Below are positions 52,023 through 59,561 of a DNA stretch of 64,000 nucleotides, one piece after another (position 1 is the first letter of the stretch; every line of letters begins with the position of its first letter). The DNA lies in contig NZ_CP031969.1 of assembly GCF_003443735.1 (NCBI RefSeq), positions 3,906,001 through 3,970,000 on the forward strand. Direction: 5' to 3'. Both the position numbers and the translations under genes were made by a program. Origin of the DNA: Streptomyces sp. CC0208. Lineage in GTDB: Bacteria; Actinomycetota; Actinomycetes; Streptomycetales; Streptomycetaceae. The notes below the pieces were generated by a model. That model was not told where the DNA came from. It worked only from the letters and a program-made list of their open reading frames with translations, and made no database searches.

Positions 52023-53483
52023 TCAGAACGGGAAGCCGCTCCGGCCGTGCTGGACGGAGATCCACTTGGTGGTGGTGAAGGAGTCCAGCATGGTGTCGCC
52101 GTTCAGGCGGCCGATGCCGGAGTGCTTCTCACCGCCGAAGGGCACGATCGGCTCGTCGTGGACGGTGCCGTCGTTGACGTGGAACATGCCGGTGTCGATC
52201 TGCTTGGCGAAGGCGACACCGCGCTCGATGTTCGCGGTGTGGACGGCGCCGCTGAGGCCGTAGGGGGTGTCGTTGACCAGGCGGACGGCCTCCTCCTCGC
52301 CGTCGAAGGTGACGAGGAGGGCGACCGGGCCGAAGAGCTCCTGCTTGAGCAGGGGCGAGTTCGCGGGCAGGTCGGTGAGGACGGAGGGCTCGACCAGGTT
52401 GTCCCTCCTGGTGCCGTGCACCAGCGCGGTCGCGCCGTCGGCGATCGCCTGCTCGACGGCGCCCGCAACAGCCTCCGCCTGCGAGGAGTTGATGATCGGG
52501 CCGATGACCGTCTCGGGGTCGCGCGGGTCACCGGTCTTCAGGGTCCGCACCTTGGCGACGAACTTCTCGGTGAACTCCTCGGCGACCGTACGGTCGACCA
52601 GGACGCGGTTGGCGGCCATGCAGACCTGCCCCTGGTGGACGTACCGGCTGAAGACGGCGGCGTCGACCGCGTAGTCGATGTCGGCGTCCTCGAGGACCAC
52701 GAGGGCGCTGTTGCCGCCCAGTTCGAGGACCGAGCGCTTGAAGTGCTGGGCGCAGACGGTGGCCACATGGCGGCCGACCTTGTCGGAACCGGTGAAGGAG
52801 ATGACCTTCGGCACCGGGTGCTCAAGGAAGGCGTCGCCGATCTCGGCGATGTCGGTGATGACGACGTTGAGCAGACCGGCGGGCAGGCCCGCGTCCTCGA
52901 AGATCTTCGCGACCAGGGAGCCGCCGACGATCGGCGTGTTCTGGTGCGGCTTGAGGACGACGGCGTTGCCGAGCGCGAGCGCGGGGGCGACCGACTTGAT
53001 CGACAGCAGGAAGGGGAAGTTGAAGGGGCTGATCACGCCCACCACGCCGACCGGGACGCGGTAGACGCGGTTCTCCTTGCCGTCCACCGGCGAGGGGATG
53101 ATCCTGCCCTCGGGGCGCAGCGCCAGGTTGACCGCCTCGCGCAGGAACTCCTTGGCCAGGTGGAGCTCGAAGCCGGCCTTCAGGCGGGTGCCGCCGAGCT
53201 CCGCGACGATCGCCTCGGCGATCTCCCCCTCGTGGTCCTCGATCAGCCGGAGCGCCTTCTCGAACACCGCGCGGCGGGCGTAGGGGTTGGTCTCGGCCCA
53301 CTTCTTCTGCGCGCGGGCGGCGGCCCGGTACGCCTCGTCGACCTCGTCGACCGTGGCTATCGTGATCGACGCCAGCTTTTCGTCGTCGTACGGGTTGAAG
53401 TCGATGATGTCCCAGGAGCCGGTGCCCGGGCGCCACTCACCGTCGATGTACTGCTGGGCCAGGTCGGTGAAGTACGACGACAT
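52023..53483 (-). CDS. Aldehyde dehydrogenase (NAD(P)-dependent, benzaldehyde/vanillin-type)
   Basis: 486 aa, start MSSYFTDLAQQYIDG. Catalytic elements are present: the NAD-binding FTGSDKVGRHV, general-base Glu in LELGGNSALVVL (about residue 240), nucleophile Cys in QGQVCMAANRVLV (about 275) and the late PFGGEKHSGIGRLNG. It resembles the aromatic-aldehyde branch of the family. It is a single-gene unit; the 112 bp upstream hold no other gene. Confidence 0.93.
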   Translation of the reverse strand: MSSYFTDLAQQYIDGEWRPGTGSWDIIDFNPYDDEKLASITIATVDEVDEAYRAAARAQKKWAETNPYARRAVFEKALRLIEDHEGEIAEAIVAELGGTRLKAGFELHLAKEFLREAVNLALRPEGRIIPSPVDGKENRVYRVPVGVVGVISPFNFPFLLSIKSVAPALALGNAVVLKPHQNTPIVGGSLVAKIFEDAGLPAGLLNVVITDIAEIGDAFLEHPVPKVISFTGSDKVGRHVATVCAQHFKRSVLELGGNSALVVLEDADIDYAVDAAVFSRYVHQGQVCMAANRVLVDRTVAEEFTEKFVAKVRTLKTGDPRDPETVIGPIINSSQAEAVAGAVEQAIADGATALVHGTRRDNLVEPSVLTDLPANSPLLKQELFGPVALLVTFDGEEEAVRLVNDTPYGLSGAVHTANIERGVAFAKQIDTGMFHVNDGTVHDEPIVPFGGEKHSGIGRLNGDTMLDSFTTTKWISVQHGRSGFPF

Positions 53484-53595
53484 GTGATCCCCAAATCACT
53501 AGCAGACACACGATCAACGTCACGGTCTGATCACACGTCATCGTACTTGCGCAACACGCCAGTTGGGCACGCAGAGCAATCTTCTGGGGAGAACC

Positions 53596-54456
53596 CTAGG
53601 AGAGCTGGAGGAGACCTCGCAGCAGGTCCCGGCTCTCGTCCGGGCCCGGGCTGTCCTGCTGGAGCTCCTTCATGGCCTTCTCGTACTGCGTGACGTCCTC
53701 GCGCTTGTCCAGGTAGAGCGCGCTGGTGAGCTGCTCCAGGTAGACGACGTCCGTCAGGTCGGACTCGGTGAAGCTGAGGATCGTGAAGGCGCCGCTCTCA
53801 CCGGAGTGCCCGCCGAAGCCGAACGGCATGATCTGCAGCCGCACATTGGGGCGTTCGGAGACGTCGATGAGGTGCTGGAGCTGCCCCCGCATCACCTGGC
53901 GGTCACCGTACGGGCGGCGCAGGGACGCCTCGTCGAGCACCACGTGGAACTCGGGACCGCCGTCGTCGGCCAGGTACTTCTGCCGCTCCAGACGCAGCGC
54001 CACCCGCTTCTCGACGTCCGCCGCGCTCGCGCCCTTCATGCCGCGCCGCACCACTGCACGTGCATACGCCTCGGTCTGCAGCAGGCCGTGGATGAACTGG
54101 ACTTCGTACACGCGGATGAGGGAGGCCGCGCCCTCCAGGCCCACATAGGTGGGGAACCAGCTCGGCAGGACGTCGGAGTAACTGTGCCACCAGCCCGCGA
54201 CGTTGGCCTCACGGGCGAGGGAGAGGAGCGAGGCCCGCTCCTGCTCGTCCGTGATGCCGTACAGCGTCAACAGGTCTTCCACGTCACGCGTCTTGAAGCT
54301 CACCCGGCCCAACTCCATCCGGCTGATCTTCGACTCGGACGCGCGGATCGAGTAGCCCGCCGCCTCGCGCGTGATGCCCCGTGCCTCACGCAGTCGCCTG
54401 AGTTGCGAGCCGAGCAGCATCCGCCGCACCACCGATCCGGGCTCTCCCGCGCTCAC
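53596..54456 (-). CDS. XRE-family regulator with DUF5753 domain
   Basis: 286 aa from GTG (VSAGEPGSVVRRMLL) with GGGGAGG 9 nt upstream. A helix-turn-helix (about 12-65: LRRLREARGITREAAGYSI, ASESKISRMELGRV) precedes the DUF5753 sensory domain (about 95-275). In Streptomyces such genes cluster with DUF397 small proteins and anti-sigma-type ATPases and control development and antibiotic production (WhiJ/BldB, AbaA and Scr1/Scr2 types). Here all three elements lie within 2 kb. Confidence 0.93.
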   Translation of the reverse strand: MSAGEPGSVVRRMLLGSQLRRLREARGITREAAGYSIRASESKISRMELGRVSFKTRDVEDLLTLYGITDEQERASLLSLAREANVAGWWHSYSDVLPSWFPTYVGLEGAASLIRVYEVQFIHGLLQTEAYARAVVRRGMKGASAADVEKRVALRLERQKYLADDGGPEFHVVLDEASLRRPYGDRQVMRGQLQHLIDVSERPNVRLQIMPFGFGGHSGESGAFTILSFTESDLTDVVYLEQLTSALYLDKREDVTQYEKAMKELQQDSPGPDESRDLLRGLLQLS

Positions 54457-54662
54457 GTTCGCCAGCCTCCCCAACGTCTTCAGGTCCCGAAGTCTGCCAC
54501 TAAAACACTCCGAGCAGTACTCGTCCGATTACAGATATGGAAAGAAGCCAAAGATTCTGCACAGCACGAAGACAGGTAGTGGGGAGGAAGAGGCAAGAAA
54601 CAGTGGAGAAGATGGCGGAAAAAATGGCCAACAAGCGGTACGGGTATGGCCAATTCGGTCAC

Positions 54663-54692
54663 GTGCACGTGCATCTGCACCTTGCATCTGCA
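54663..54692 (+). promoter_or_regulatory. Putative operator of the XRE/DUF397 cluster (ATPase side)
   Basis: GTGCACGTGCATCTGC (54663-54678), followed by a second GCATCTGCA (54684-54692). The same 16-mer occurs in the opposite orientation upstream of the DUF397 gene. Confidence 0.6.
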
Positions 54693-54764
54693 TCGCTCAT
54701 CCGAAACCATGGTCCCGCGCAACCGCTGCATCGCAACGACCGCGAGTTCCCGGGAGTGCCTCGC

Positions 54765-55286
54765 ATGGGGATGAATGGATCGACCATGCTCGAGCCGTTA
54801 AGGCAGGGCCTTCCGCCGCTGGATCCCGCGGCCGTGTCCGACGCCGCCTCCTGTTCCCTGCCCGCCCGCTACGAAGCGGTGGGCGACGCGCGGAGGTTCA
54901 CCCGCAGAACGCTCGACCAGTGGGAACTGGGCGACCACTTCGACGACATCTGCCTCGTGGTCTCCGAGCTGGTCACCAACGCGCTGCGGCACGCGATGCC
55001 GGCGCACGGCGTGCACCACGGGGAGCACAACCCGCCCGTGCGGCTGCACTTGATGCGGTGGACCGAGCGGCTGGTGTGCGCGGTGCGAGACCCCAGTCAG
55101 GACAGTCCGGTCGCACGCGACTCCGACGACTTCTCGGCGGAGTCGGGGCGCGGGCTGTTCCTCGTCGACTCCTTCAGCGACAGCTGGGGCTGGCACCCGA
55201 TGGCGGGGACGCTGGGCGGCAAGGTGGTCTGGGCGCTGTTCCGGCTCCAGCCGCACGCGGGCCCGGCCGCCGCTTCCACCGAGTGA
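54765..55286 (+). CDS. ATP-binding protein, anti-sigma-factor-type kinase fold
   Basis: 173 aa from MGMNGSTMLEPLRQG (GGGAG 8 nt upstream); the ORF is open further upstream, but that part covers the operator. A HATPase_c fold like SpoIIAB/RsbW: ARRFTRRTLDQWEL, CLVVSELVTNALRHAM (N-box), VRDPSQ, and ESGRGLFLVDSFSDSWG. In Streptomyces many such proteins sit with DUF397 and XRE regulators. It is divergent from XRE across 308 bp; the gap holds only the operator motif. Confidence 0.88.
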   Translation: MGMNGSTMLEPLRQGLPPLDPAAVSDAASCSLPARYEAVGDARRFTRRTLDQWELGDHFDDICLVVSELVTNALRHAMPAHGVHHGEHNPPVRLHLMRWTERLVCAVRDPSQDSPVARDSDDFSAESGRGLFLVDSFSDSWGWHPMAGTLGGKVVWALFRLQPHAGPAAASTE

Positions 55287-55376
55287 GGCACCGCGGCGTT
55301 TTCCGATGCGCTGTTTCTACGCGCGTCACTCGGTGCACGAGAACGGTTACCGCGGGTCACCCAGGGATGAGGTGGA

Positions 55377-55619
55377 TCAACCCGCTATCAGGTGGTCGAA
55401 CTCGCCGTCCTTGATGCCGAGCAGCATCGCCTCGATCTCCGCGCGCGTGTAGACGAGCGCGGGGCCGTCCGGGAAGCGGGAGTTGCGAACCGCAACTCCC
55501 CCGTCCGGCAGGCGCGCGAACTCCACGCAGGAACCCTGCGAGTTGCTGTGCCTGCTCTTCTGCCAGGCCACCCCGCGCAGTTCCGCGGCCGTCATGCCGT
55601 TGTACACGTCGAGGTCCAC
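55377..55619 (-). CDS. DUF397 small protein (BldB/WhiJ-cluster type)
   Basis: 80 aa: DVYNGMTAAELRGVAWQKS, SRHSNSQGSCVEFARLPDG, VAVRNSRFPDGPALVYT, and the final helix. This is the DUF397 signature (KSSxSxxxGxCVEVA ... VRDSKxPxGPxLxF). Members antagonise their partner XRE regulators. It converges on the ATPase gene. A TATGAT -10-like element and the shared 16-mer lie upstream. Confidence 0.92.
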   Translation of the reverse strand: MDLDVYNGMTAAELRGVAWQKSRHSNSQGSCVEFARLPDGGVAVRNSRFPDGPALVYTRAEIEAMLLGIKDGEFDHLIAG

Positions 55620-55711
55620 AGGTCGCTCCCCGGTGGTGCGGTGGCCTTGTGGCCAGTGATGCAGTAATCAACTGGTCCGGATCATAGCTCTGTTCACGTG
55701 CAGGTGCATGA

Positions 55712-55727
55712 GCAGATGCACGTGCAC
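55712..55727 (-). promoter_or_regulatory. Putative operator of the XRE/DUF397 cluster (DUF397 side)
   Basis: GTGCACGTGCATCTGC read on the minus strand, identical to 54663-54678. It lies 93 bp before the DUF397 start; at the other site the distance to the ATPase start is 87 bp. A nearby GTGCAT/ATGCAC dyad extends it. Confidence 0.6.
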
Positions 55728-55767
55728 GAGGGGTGTTCCCGTGGTTACAGATGTGACGTGTGGGGCA

Positions 55768-56229
55768 CTAGATACGTTCCATCGTGTGCCCCAGGGCCCG
55801 CATCACATGCGTCCGCCAGCCCCCGTCCATGATCGTCCGGGCCATCAGCTGAGCGGGGTCGTCGGGATCGAATCCCTCGTGCACTAGGAAGAGACGCGTA
55901 CCGCGCCCTTCCTGTTCCACCTTCCAGGTGACAGTCCAGTCAACCGAGTTGGCCGGATCGGCATCGGTCCACCGGAGGCTCAGCATCCGCTGCGGCTCGT
56001 AGGCGAGCACCTCCACCTCGACGGTGCCCGAGAAGTTCGTGTGGGGCCGCGGGACGGAGGTCATGGTGTAGCGGTGTCCGACCTCCAGCCGGAACGCCTC
56101 GGCCCCCTGCATCTGCCACTGCACGAGCAGCTCAGGCTCGGTGAGGGCACGCCAGACCTTGGCGGGCGGGTGCGGGAAGAACTGGTCGACGCGGATGACC
56201 GTGAGGTCGTCGTCGGGTGCGTTGCTCAT
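55768..56229 (-). CDS. SRPBCC/AHSA1-domain protein
   Basis: 153 aa. A START-like AHSA1 fold: IRVDQFFPHPPAKVWRALTEPELL, then FSGTVEVEVLAYEPQRMLSLRWTD and a C-terminal helix. It is the third gene of a VOC-ArsR-SRPBCC operon, overlapping the arsR stop by ATGA. ArsR plus SRPBCC pairs are common, with the SRPBCC protein thought to bind a hydrophobic ligand. Confidence 0.9.
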   Translation of the reverse strand: MSNAPDDDLTVIRVDQFFPHPPAKVWRALTEPELLVQWQMQGAEAFRLEVGHRYTMTSVPRPHTNFSGTVEVEVLAYEPQRMLSLRWTDADPANSVDWTVTWKVEQEGRGTRLFLVHEGFDPDDPAQLMARTIMDGGWRTHVMRALGHTMERI

Positions 56230-56594
56230 GTCACGTCATCGTCGGGCATGCGGTCGAGCAGCGCGCCCAGGTCCTGCAGCCGGCCGCGCCAGAACCGCTC
56301 GTACGGATGGAGCCAGTCCTGCACCTCGGCGAGCGGGGCCGCCTCCAGCCGGTAGATGCGCTGCCGGCCGGAGCGCTGCTCGGCGACGAGGCCGGCCTCG
56401 CGCAGCACCCTCAGATGCTCGGACAGGCTCGGGCGCCGCATGTCGAAGTGGTCGGCCAGGACCTGGACGGGCTGCGGTCCGCCGTCGCGCAGCAGCCGCA
56501 GCAGCTCGCGGCGTACGGCGCTGGCGAGCGCGGCGAAGACGCGGTCCGCGTCGGCCTCGGTGGTCCCGGCCGGGACGGCTCCTGGTGCGGTCAT
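56226..56594 (-). CDS. ArsR-family transcriptional regulator
   Basis: 122 aa. The winged helix covers about 15-95 (VFAALASAVRRELLRLLRDGG, FDMRRPSLSEHLRVLREAGLVAEQRSGRQRIYRL in parts). It has no Cys-based metal site. It is between VOC and SRPBCC genes in one operon headed by a very long inverted repeat, which is likely its binding site. Confidence 0.9.
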   Translation of the reverse strand: MTAPGAVPAGTTEADADRVFAALASAVRRELLRLLRDGGPQPVQVLADHFDMRRPSLSEHLRVLREAGLVAEQRSGRQRIYRLEAAPLAEVQDWLHPYERFWRGRLQDLGALLDRMPDDDVT

Positions 56595-56604
56595 GCCGGC
56601 CTTC

Positions 56605-56976
56605 CTACTGGTGTGCCTCCGTCAGCAGCATCAGACCGTTGCCGTCGGGGTCGGTGAAGGAGGCCATGCGGCCCCACGGGAGCTCGTCGGGTCCCTGGAC
56701 GGGGGCCCCGGCCTCCGCGAGCCGCGCACAGTCCGCGTCGACGTCGGTCGTGACCAACATGATCCCCCGGGCCGAGCCGGGCTCGAAGCCGCCCATCCCC
56801 GGACCGGACAGCGTGAACACGGTCTGCGCCCCCTCGGGGGCCACCTGGAGCCAGCGCCCCTGGGGCAGGTCACGGTCGGCCGTGACGGTCAGGCCGAGGA
56901 CGTCGGTGTAGAAGCGCAGGGCGCGGTCCTGGTCGGAGACCGGGAGGGTGACGAAGGAGGCGTGGGTGATGGTCAT
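56605..56976 (-). CDS. VOC-family (glyoxalase-like) protein
   Basis: 123 aa: ITHASFVTLPVSDQDRALRF, VLGLTVTADRDLPQG, ARGIMLVTTDVDADCARLAEAG and GRMASFTDPDGNGLMLL. This is a single VOC unit resembling the 'DPDGN' group. It is the first gene of the operon and its ATG lies about one base after the predicted transcription start, so the mRNA may be leaderless. Confidence 0.92.
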   Translation of the reverse strand: MTITHASFVTLPVSDQDRALRFYTDVLGLTVTADRDLPQGRWLQVAPEGAQTVFTLSGPGMGGFEPGSARGIMLVTTDVDADCARLAEAGAPVQGPDELPWGRMASFTDPDGNGLMLLTEAHQ

Positions 56977-56983
56977 GCCCCGA

Positions 56984-57035
56984 AGAATAGGTAGGAGATT
57001 CCCTACGCGTCAACCGTAGGGAATCTCCTACCTAT
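56984..57035 (-). promoter_or_regulatory. Long inverted repeat containing the VOC-ArsR-SRPBCC promoter
   Basis: Two perfect 21-bp arms (56987-57007, 57015-57035) flank a 7-bp loop. On the minus strand TTGACG (-35, 57008-57013) is in the loop and TATTCT (-10, 56984-56989) follows after 18 bp. Each arm is itself a dyad (GTAGG-N6-CCTAC), giving two ArsR sites that straddle the promoter. Confidence 0.8.
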
Positions 57036-57041
57036 AGGGCC

Positions 57042-57275
57042 TCACCTGCTGGAGTAGGGCAGCAGTGCCATCTCGCGGGCGTTCTTGACGGCACGGGCCA
57101 GCTGGCGCTGCTGCTGGGCCGAGACGCGGGTCACGCGGCGGCTGCGGATCTTGCCGCGGTCGGAGACGAACTTCCGCAGCAGGTCGGTTTCCTTGTAGTC
57201 GACGTAGGTGATCCCGGCCGCGTCCAGCGGGTTGGGCCGGTCCTTGACGGGCTTGCGCTCGGGCTTGCGAGGCAT
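57042..57275 (-). CDS. rpsR: 30S ribosomal protein S18, zinc-independent paralogue
   Basis: 77 aa: MPRKPERKPVKDRPNPLDAA, then VDYKETDLLRKFVSDRGKIRSRRVTRVSAQQQRQLA. It has no cysteine; it lacks the N-terminal Cys seen in the standard actinobacterial S18 form. It is the last gene of a Zur-type operon, with its ATG overlapping the cobW-like stop (TGATG). It would replace the zinc-bearing S18 under zinc shortage. Confidence 0.95.
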   Translation of the reverse strand: MPRKPERKPVKDRPNPLDAAGITYVDYKETDLLRKFVSDRGKIRSRRVTRVSAQQQRQLARAVKNAREMALLPYSSR

Positions 57276-58453
57276 CAGACCTCCAGGAGGGTGTCGAAGG
57301 CGGGCGGCAGCTGTTTCCAGGCGGCGCGCCCCGCGGCGTACTCGGCGTCGGTCAGCAGGCAGGACTCCAGGAGCCGTTCGAGTCCGTCGCGGTCGAGGCC
57401 GGGCGAGGTGAAGACGAGGTGCTGGCAGCAGTCGCCGTGCTCGGGATGCCAGTCCGTCGCGGCGGCGGCCCGGCGCACCGGCGGGACCATGTCCCAGGCC
57501 GCGTCCGGCAGCGAGGCCAGCCACGGGCCCGCGCTCTCCACGCACAGGGCACCGCCGGCCGCGTCCCAGTGCAGCAGCACGTCCGGCTTGTCGGCGAGCC
57601 AGAACCGGCCCCGGCTGCGGGCGGCCGCGCAGGTGATGTCCTCCAGAGCCGCGTACAGCCGCTCCGGGTGGAAGGGCCGGCGGCGGTGCCACACGAGCGT
57701 GGCGACTCCGTGCGCGTCGGCCTCGGCGGGCAGCAGGGCGCACGCGGGGTGCTGGGCCGCCGCCGCGGACTCCACGTCGAAGCCGGCGAGGGCGGCGCGG
57801 GCCAGGGGCGAGTGCGCGGAGTGCCGTACCGGATGGCGGGTGCCCGCCTCGTTAGTCGGCTCGCCGTCATGGATCGGGACCCGGCGGGCCGTCGGGTGGA
57901 GCTGGGCGAGGAGTTCGTGGTCCTCCTCGTCGGCCTCCGGGGAGTCGAGGACGGCGAGGACGGGGGCGTACTCCAGCTGGCGGGCGAAGGTGTCGGCGAC
58001 CGTGCGCTGGTCGGTTGCCGCGGCGGCGAGACCGCGGTCGGCGAGGTCGTCGCCGTTGCCGAGGTACGGCAGGACGAGCGCCGGGTCGACCGCGGTGATC
58101 ACGCCGGTGACCGTGAGGCCTGCGGCCGCGACCACCTCGGCCATCGCCTTGGGCTCGACGGAGTCCCACAGCTCGACGACCGCGAGGCGCAGCGTCCCGG
58201 CCGCGTCCAGGCGGCGCAGCTCCGGGACCAGGTCCTCCCGGAGCGCGCAGCACGCGCAGTCGTTGACCAGGGCCGCCTCACCGGCGGACAGGATGCCGGT
58301 GGCGTCGCGGATCGTCCGTACGACGGTGCCGGCCGCGGCCGTCGCCAGGTCGTGGTGGAGGACGACGCTGCCCGGCACGTCGGCGAGCAGCCGGCCGACG
58401 GCCGCCTTGCGCGCGTCGGCGTGCAGCCCGCCGACGATCACGACGGAGAGCAT
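57275..58453 (-). CDS. CobW/ZNG1-like protein with degenerate P-loop
   Basis: 392 aa from MLSVVIVGGLHADARK. The CobW N-terminal domain keeps the metal-carrying C-x-C-C (NDCACCALRED, C66/C68/C69), and the C-terminal CobW_C domain is present (VATLVWHRRRPFHPERLYAAL). The usual Walker A (G-x-LGAGKTT) reads GGLHADARKAA, lacking the GKT core. It is in a Zur-controlled operon with zinc-free ribosomal proteins, so a zinc-scarcity role is likely. GTP binding is doubtful from the sequence. Confidence 0.88.
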   Translation of the reverse strand: MLSVVIVGGLHADARKAAVGRLLADVPGSVVLHHDLATAAAGTVVRTIRDATGILSAGEAALVNDCACCALREDLVPELRRLDAAGTLRLAVVELWDSVEPKAMAEVVAAAGLTVTGVITAVDPALVLPYLGNGDDLADRGLAAAATDQRTVADTFARQLEYAPVLAVLDSPEADEEDHELLAQLHPTARRVPIHDGEPTNEAGTRHPVRHSAHSPLARAALAGFDVESAAAAQHPACALLPAEADAHGVATLVWHRRRPFHPERLYAALEDITCAAARSRGRFWLADKPDVLLHWDAAGGALCVESAGPWLASLPDAAWDMVPPVRRAAAATDWHPEHGDCCQHLVFTSPGLDRDGLERLLESCLLTDAEYAAGRAAWKQLPPAFDTLLEV

Positions 58454-58701
58454 CAGCCCTTCTTTCCGTACCGGCGCTCGAAGCGCTCCACGCGGCCGGC
58501 GGTGTCCAGGACCCGGGCCGTGCCGGTGTAGAAGGGGTGGCTGACGTCGGAGATCTCGACGTCCACGACCGGGTAGGTGTGGCCGTCCTCCCACTCGATC
58601 GTCTTCTCGCTCGTCATGGTCGAGCGGGTGAGGAAGGCGTGGTCGGCGGCGCGGTCGCGGAAGACGACCGGGCCGTACGACGGGTGGATCGCCTCGCGCA
58701 T
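58453..58701 (-). CDS. rpmE2: 50S ribosomal protein L31 type B
   Basis: 82 aa: MREAIHPSYGPVVFRDRAAD, FLTRSTMTSEKTIEWEDGHTY in two parts, and SHPFYTGTARVLDTAGRVERF. It lacks the Cys residues of zinc-binding L31. The stop overlaps the cobW-like start (TGATG). Zur-repressed L31B replaces zinc-bound L31 to free zinc. Confidence 0.96.
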   Translation of the reverse strand: MREAIHPSYGPVVFRDRAADHAFLTRSTMTSEKTIEWEDGHTYPVVDVEISDVSHPFYTGTARVLDTAGRVERFERRYGKKG

Positions 58702-58703
58702 GG

Positions 58704-58868
58704 TCAGCGCTCCTCTCGGAAGTCGACGTGGCGGCCGGCGACCGGGTCGTACTTCCGCAGGGTCATGCGGTCCGGGTCGTTGCGGCGGTTCTTGCGGGTC
58801 ACATAGGTGAAGCCGGTCCCTGCGGTGGACCGCAGCCTGACGACCGGGCGGAGTTCGTTGCGTGCCAT
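58704..58868 (-). CDS. rpmG: 50S ribosomal protein L33, zinc-independent paralogue
   Basis: 54 aa: MARNELRPVVRLRSTAGTGF, then TYVTRKNRRNDPDRMTLRKYDP and HVDFREER. It has no CxxC pairs. It heads the minus-strand side of the divergent Zur region. No ribosome site precedes the ATG; TAAGAT lies 6 nt upstream, so the transcript may start at the ATG. Confidence 0.94.
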   Translation of the reverse strand: MARNELRPVVRLRSTAGTGFTYVTRKNRRNDPDRMTLRKYDPVAGRHVDFREER

Positions 58869-58881
58869 GCTGGTATCTTAC

Positions 58882-58902
58882 TGAAAATGAATTCCATTTA
58901 CA
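58882..58902. promoter_or_regulatory. Zur box between divergent zinc-independent ribosomal protein operons
   Basis: A 21-bp AT-rich dyad starting TGAAAATGAATTCC and ending ATTTACA closely matches the Streptomyces Zur box (TGaAAATgATTTTCA type). It lies 14 bp from rpmG and 30 bp from rpmB, so one site could repress both operons. Confidence 0.85.
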
Positions 58903-58931
58903 CAACTGCTTCGAGAGAGGTGCATCACCCC

Positions 58932-59168
58932 GTGTCCGCCCACTGCATGCTGACCGGCGCCCGGCCGGGCTTCGGCAACCACATCTCCTTCTCCCACCGG
59001 CGCACCTCGCGCCGCTTCGACCCCAACATCCAGTCCAAGCGCTACTGGCTGCCGAGCGAGGGCCGGTACGTGCGGCTGCGGCTGAGCACCAAGGGCATCA
59101 AGACCGTCGACTCGATCGGCGTCGAGGCGGCCGTGGCGCGGATCCGCGCGCGCGGTGTGCGGGTCTGA
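58932..59168 (+). CDS. rpmB: 50S ribosomal protein L28, zinc-independent paralogue
   Basis: 78 aa from GTG (VSAHCMLTGARPGFGNHIS). The L28 core SHRRTSRRFDPNIQSKRYWL and the LSTKGIKTVD C-terminal motif are present. Only one cysteine remains, so the zinc ribbon of standard L28 is lost. It is 21 bp before rpsN. Confidence 0.95.
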   Translation: MSAHCMLTGARPGFGNHISFSHRRTSRRFDPNIQSKRYWLPSEGRYVRLRLSTKGIKTVDSIGVEAAVARIRARGVRV

Positions 59169-59189
59169 GGATTCGGGAGAAGCACCGGC

Positions 59190-59495
59190 ATGGCGAAGAA
59201 GAGCAAGATCGCGAAGAACGAGGAGCGCCAGGAGATCGTCGCGCGGTACGCCGAGCGGCGGGCCGAGCTGAAGGAGATCATCCGTCGGCCCTCGTCCACG
59301 GACGCCGAACGGCTCGCCGCCCAGGAGGAGTTGCTGCGGCAGCCGCGGGACGCGAGCGCCACGCGCGTGCGTAACCGCGACCAGGTGGACGGTCGGCCGC
59401 GCGGCTACTTCCGGGCCTTCGGACTGTCCCGGCTGGGTCTGCGCGGGCAGGCCCACGCGGGACATCTGCCAGGTGTCCGCACATCGTCCTGGTAA
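59190..59495 (+). CDS. rpsN: 30S ribosomal protein S14, zinc-independent (long) form
   Basis: 101 aa: MAKKSKIAKNEERQEIVARY, then LPRDASATRVRNRDQVDGRPRG-like (here LRQPRDASATRVRNRD) and the YFRAFGLSRLGLRGQAHAG end. It is the C- form, with no CxxC. It is last gene of the plus-strand Zur operon. Confidence 0.96.
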   Translation: MAKKSKIAKNEERQEIVARYAERRAELKEIIRRPSSTDAERLAAQEELLRQPRDASATRVRNRDQVDGRPRGYFRAFGLSRLGLRGQAHAGHLPGVRTSSW

Positions 59496-59561
59496 CTCTC
59501 ACGGGTGGTGCTGGTAGCTTGCTGCGGTCGTCAGGCCGACCGCTACAGCTTGGAGCTTCCA

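Noticed and set aside
53596..55619. Phage-derived regulatory island (XRE, ATPase, DUF397)
   Set aside because: Base composition matches neighbours, there is no integrase or att-like repeat, and the cluster type is a normal Streptomyces developmental family.
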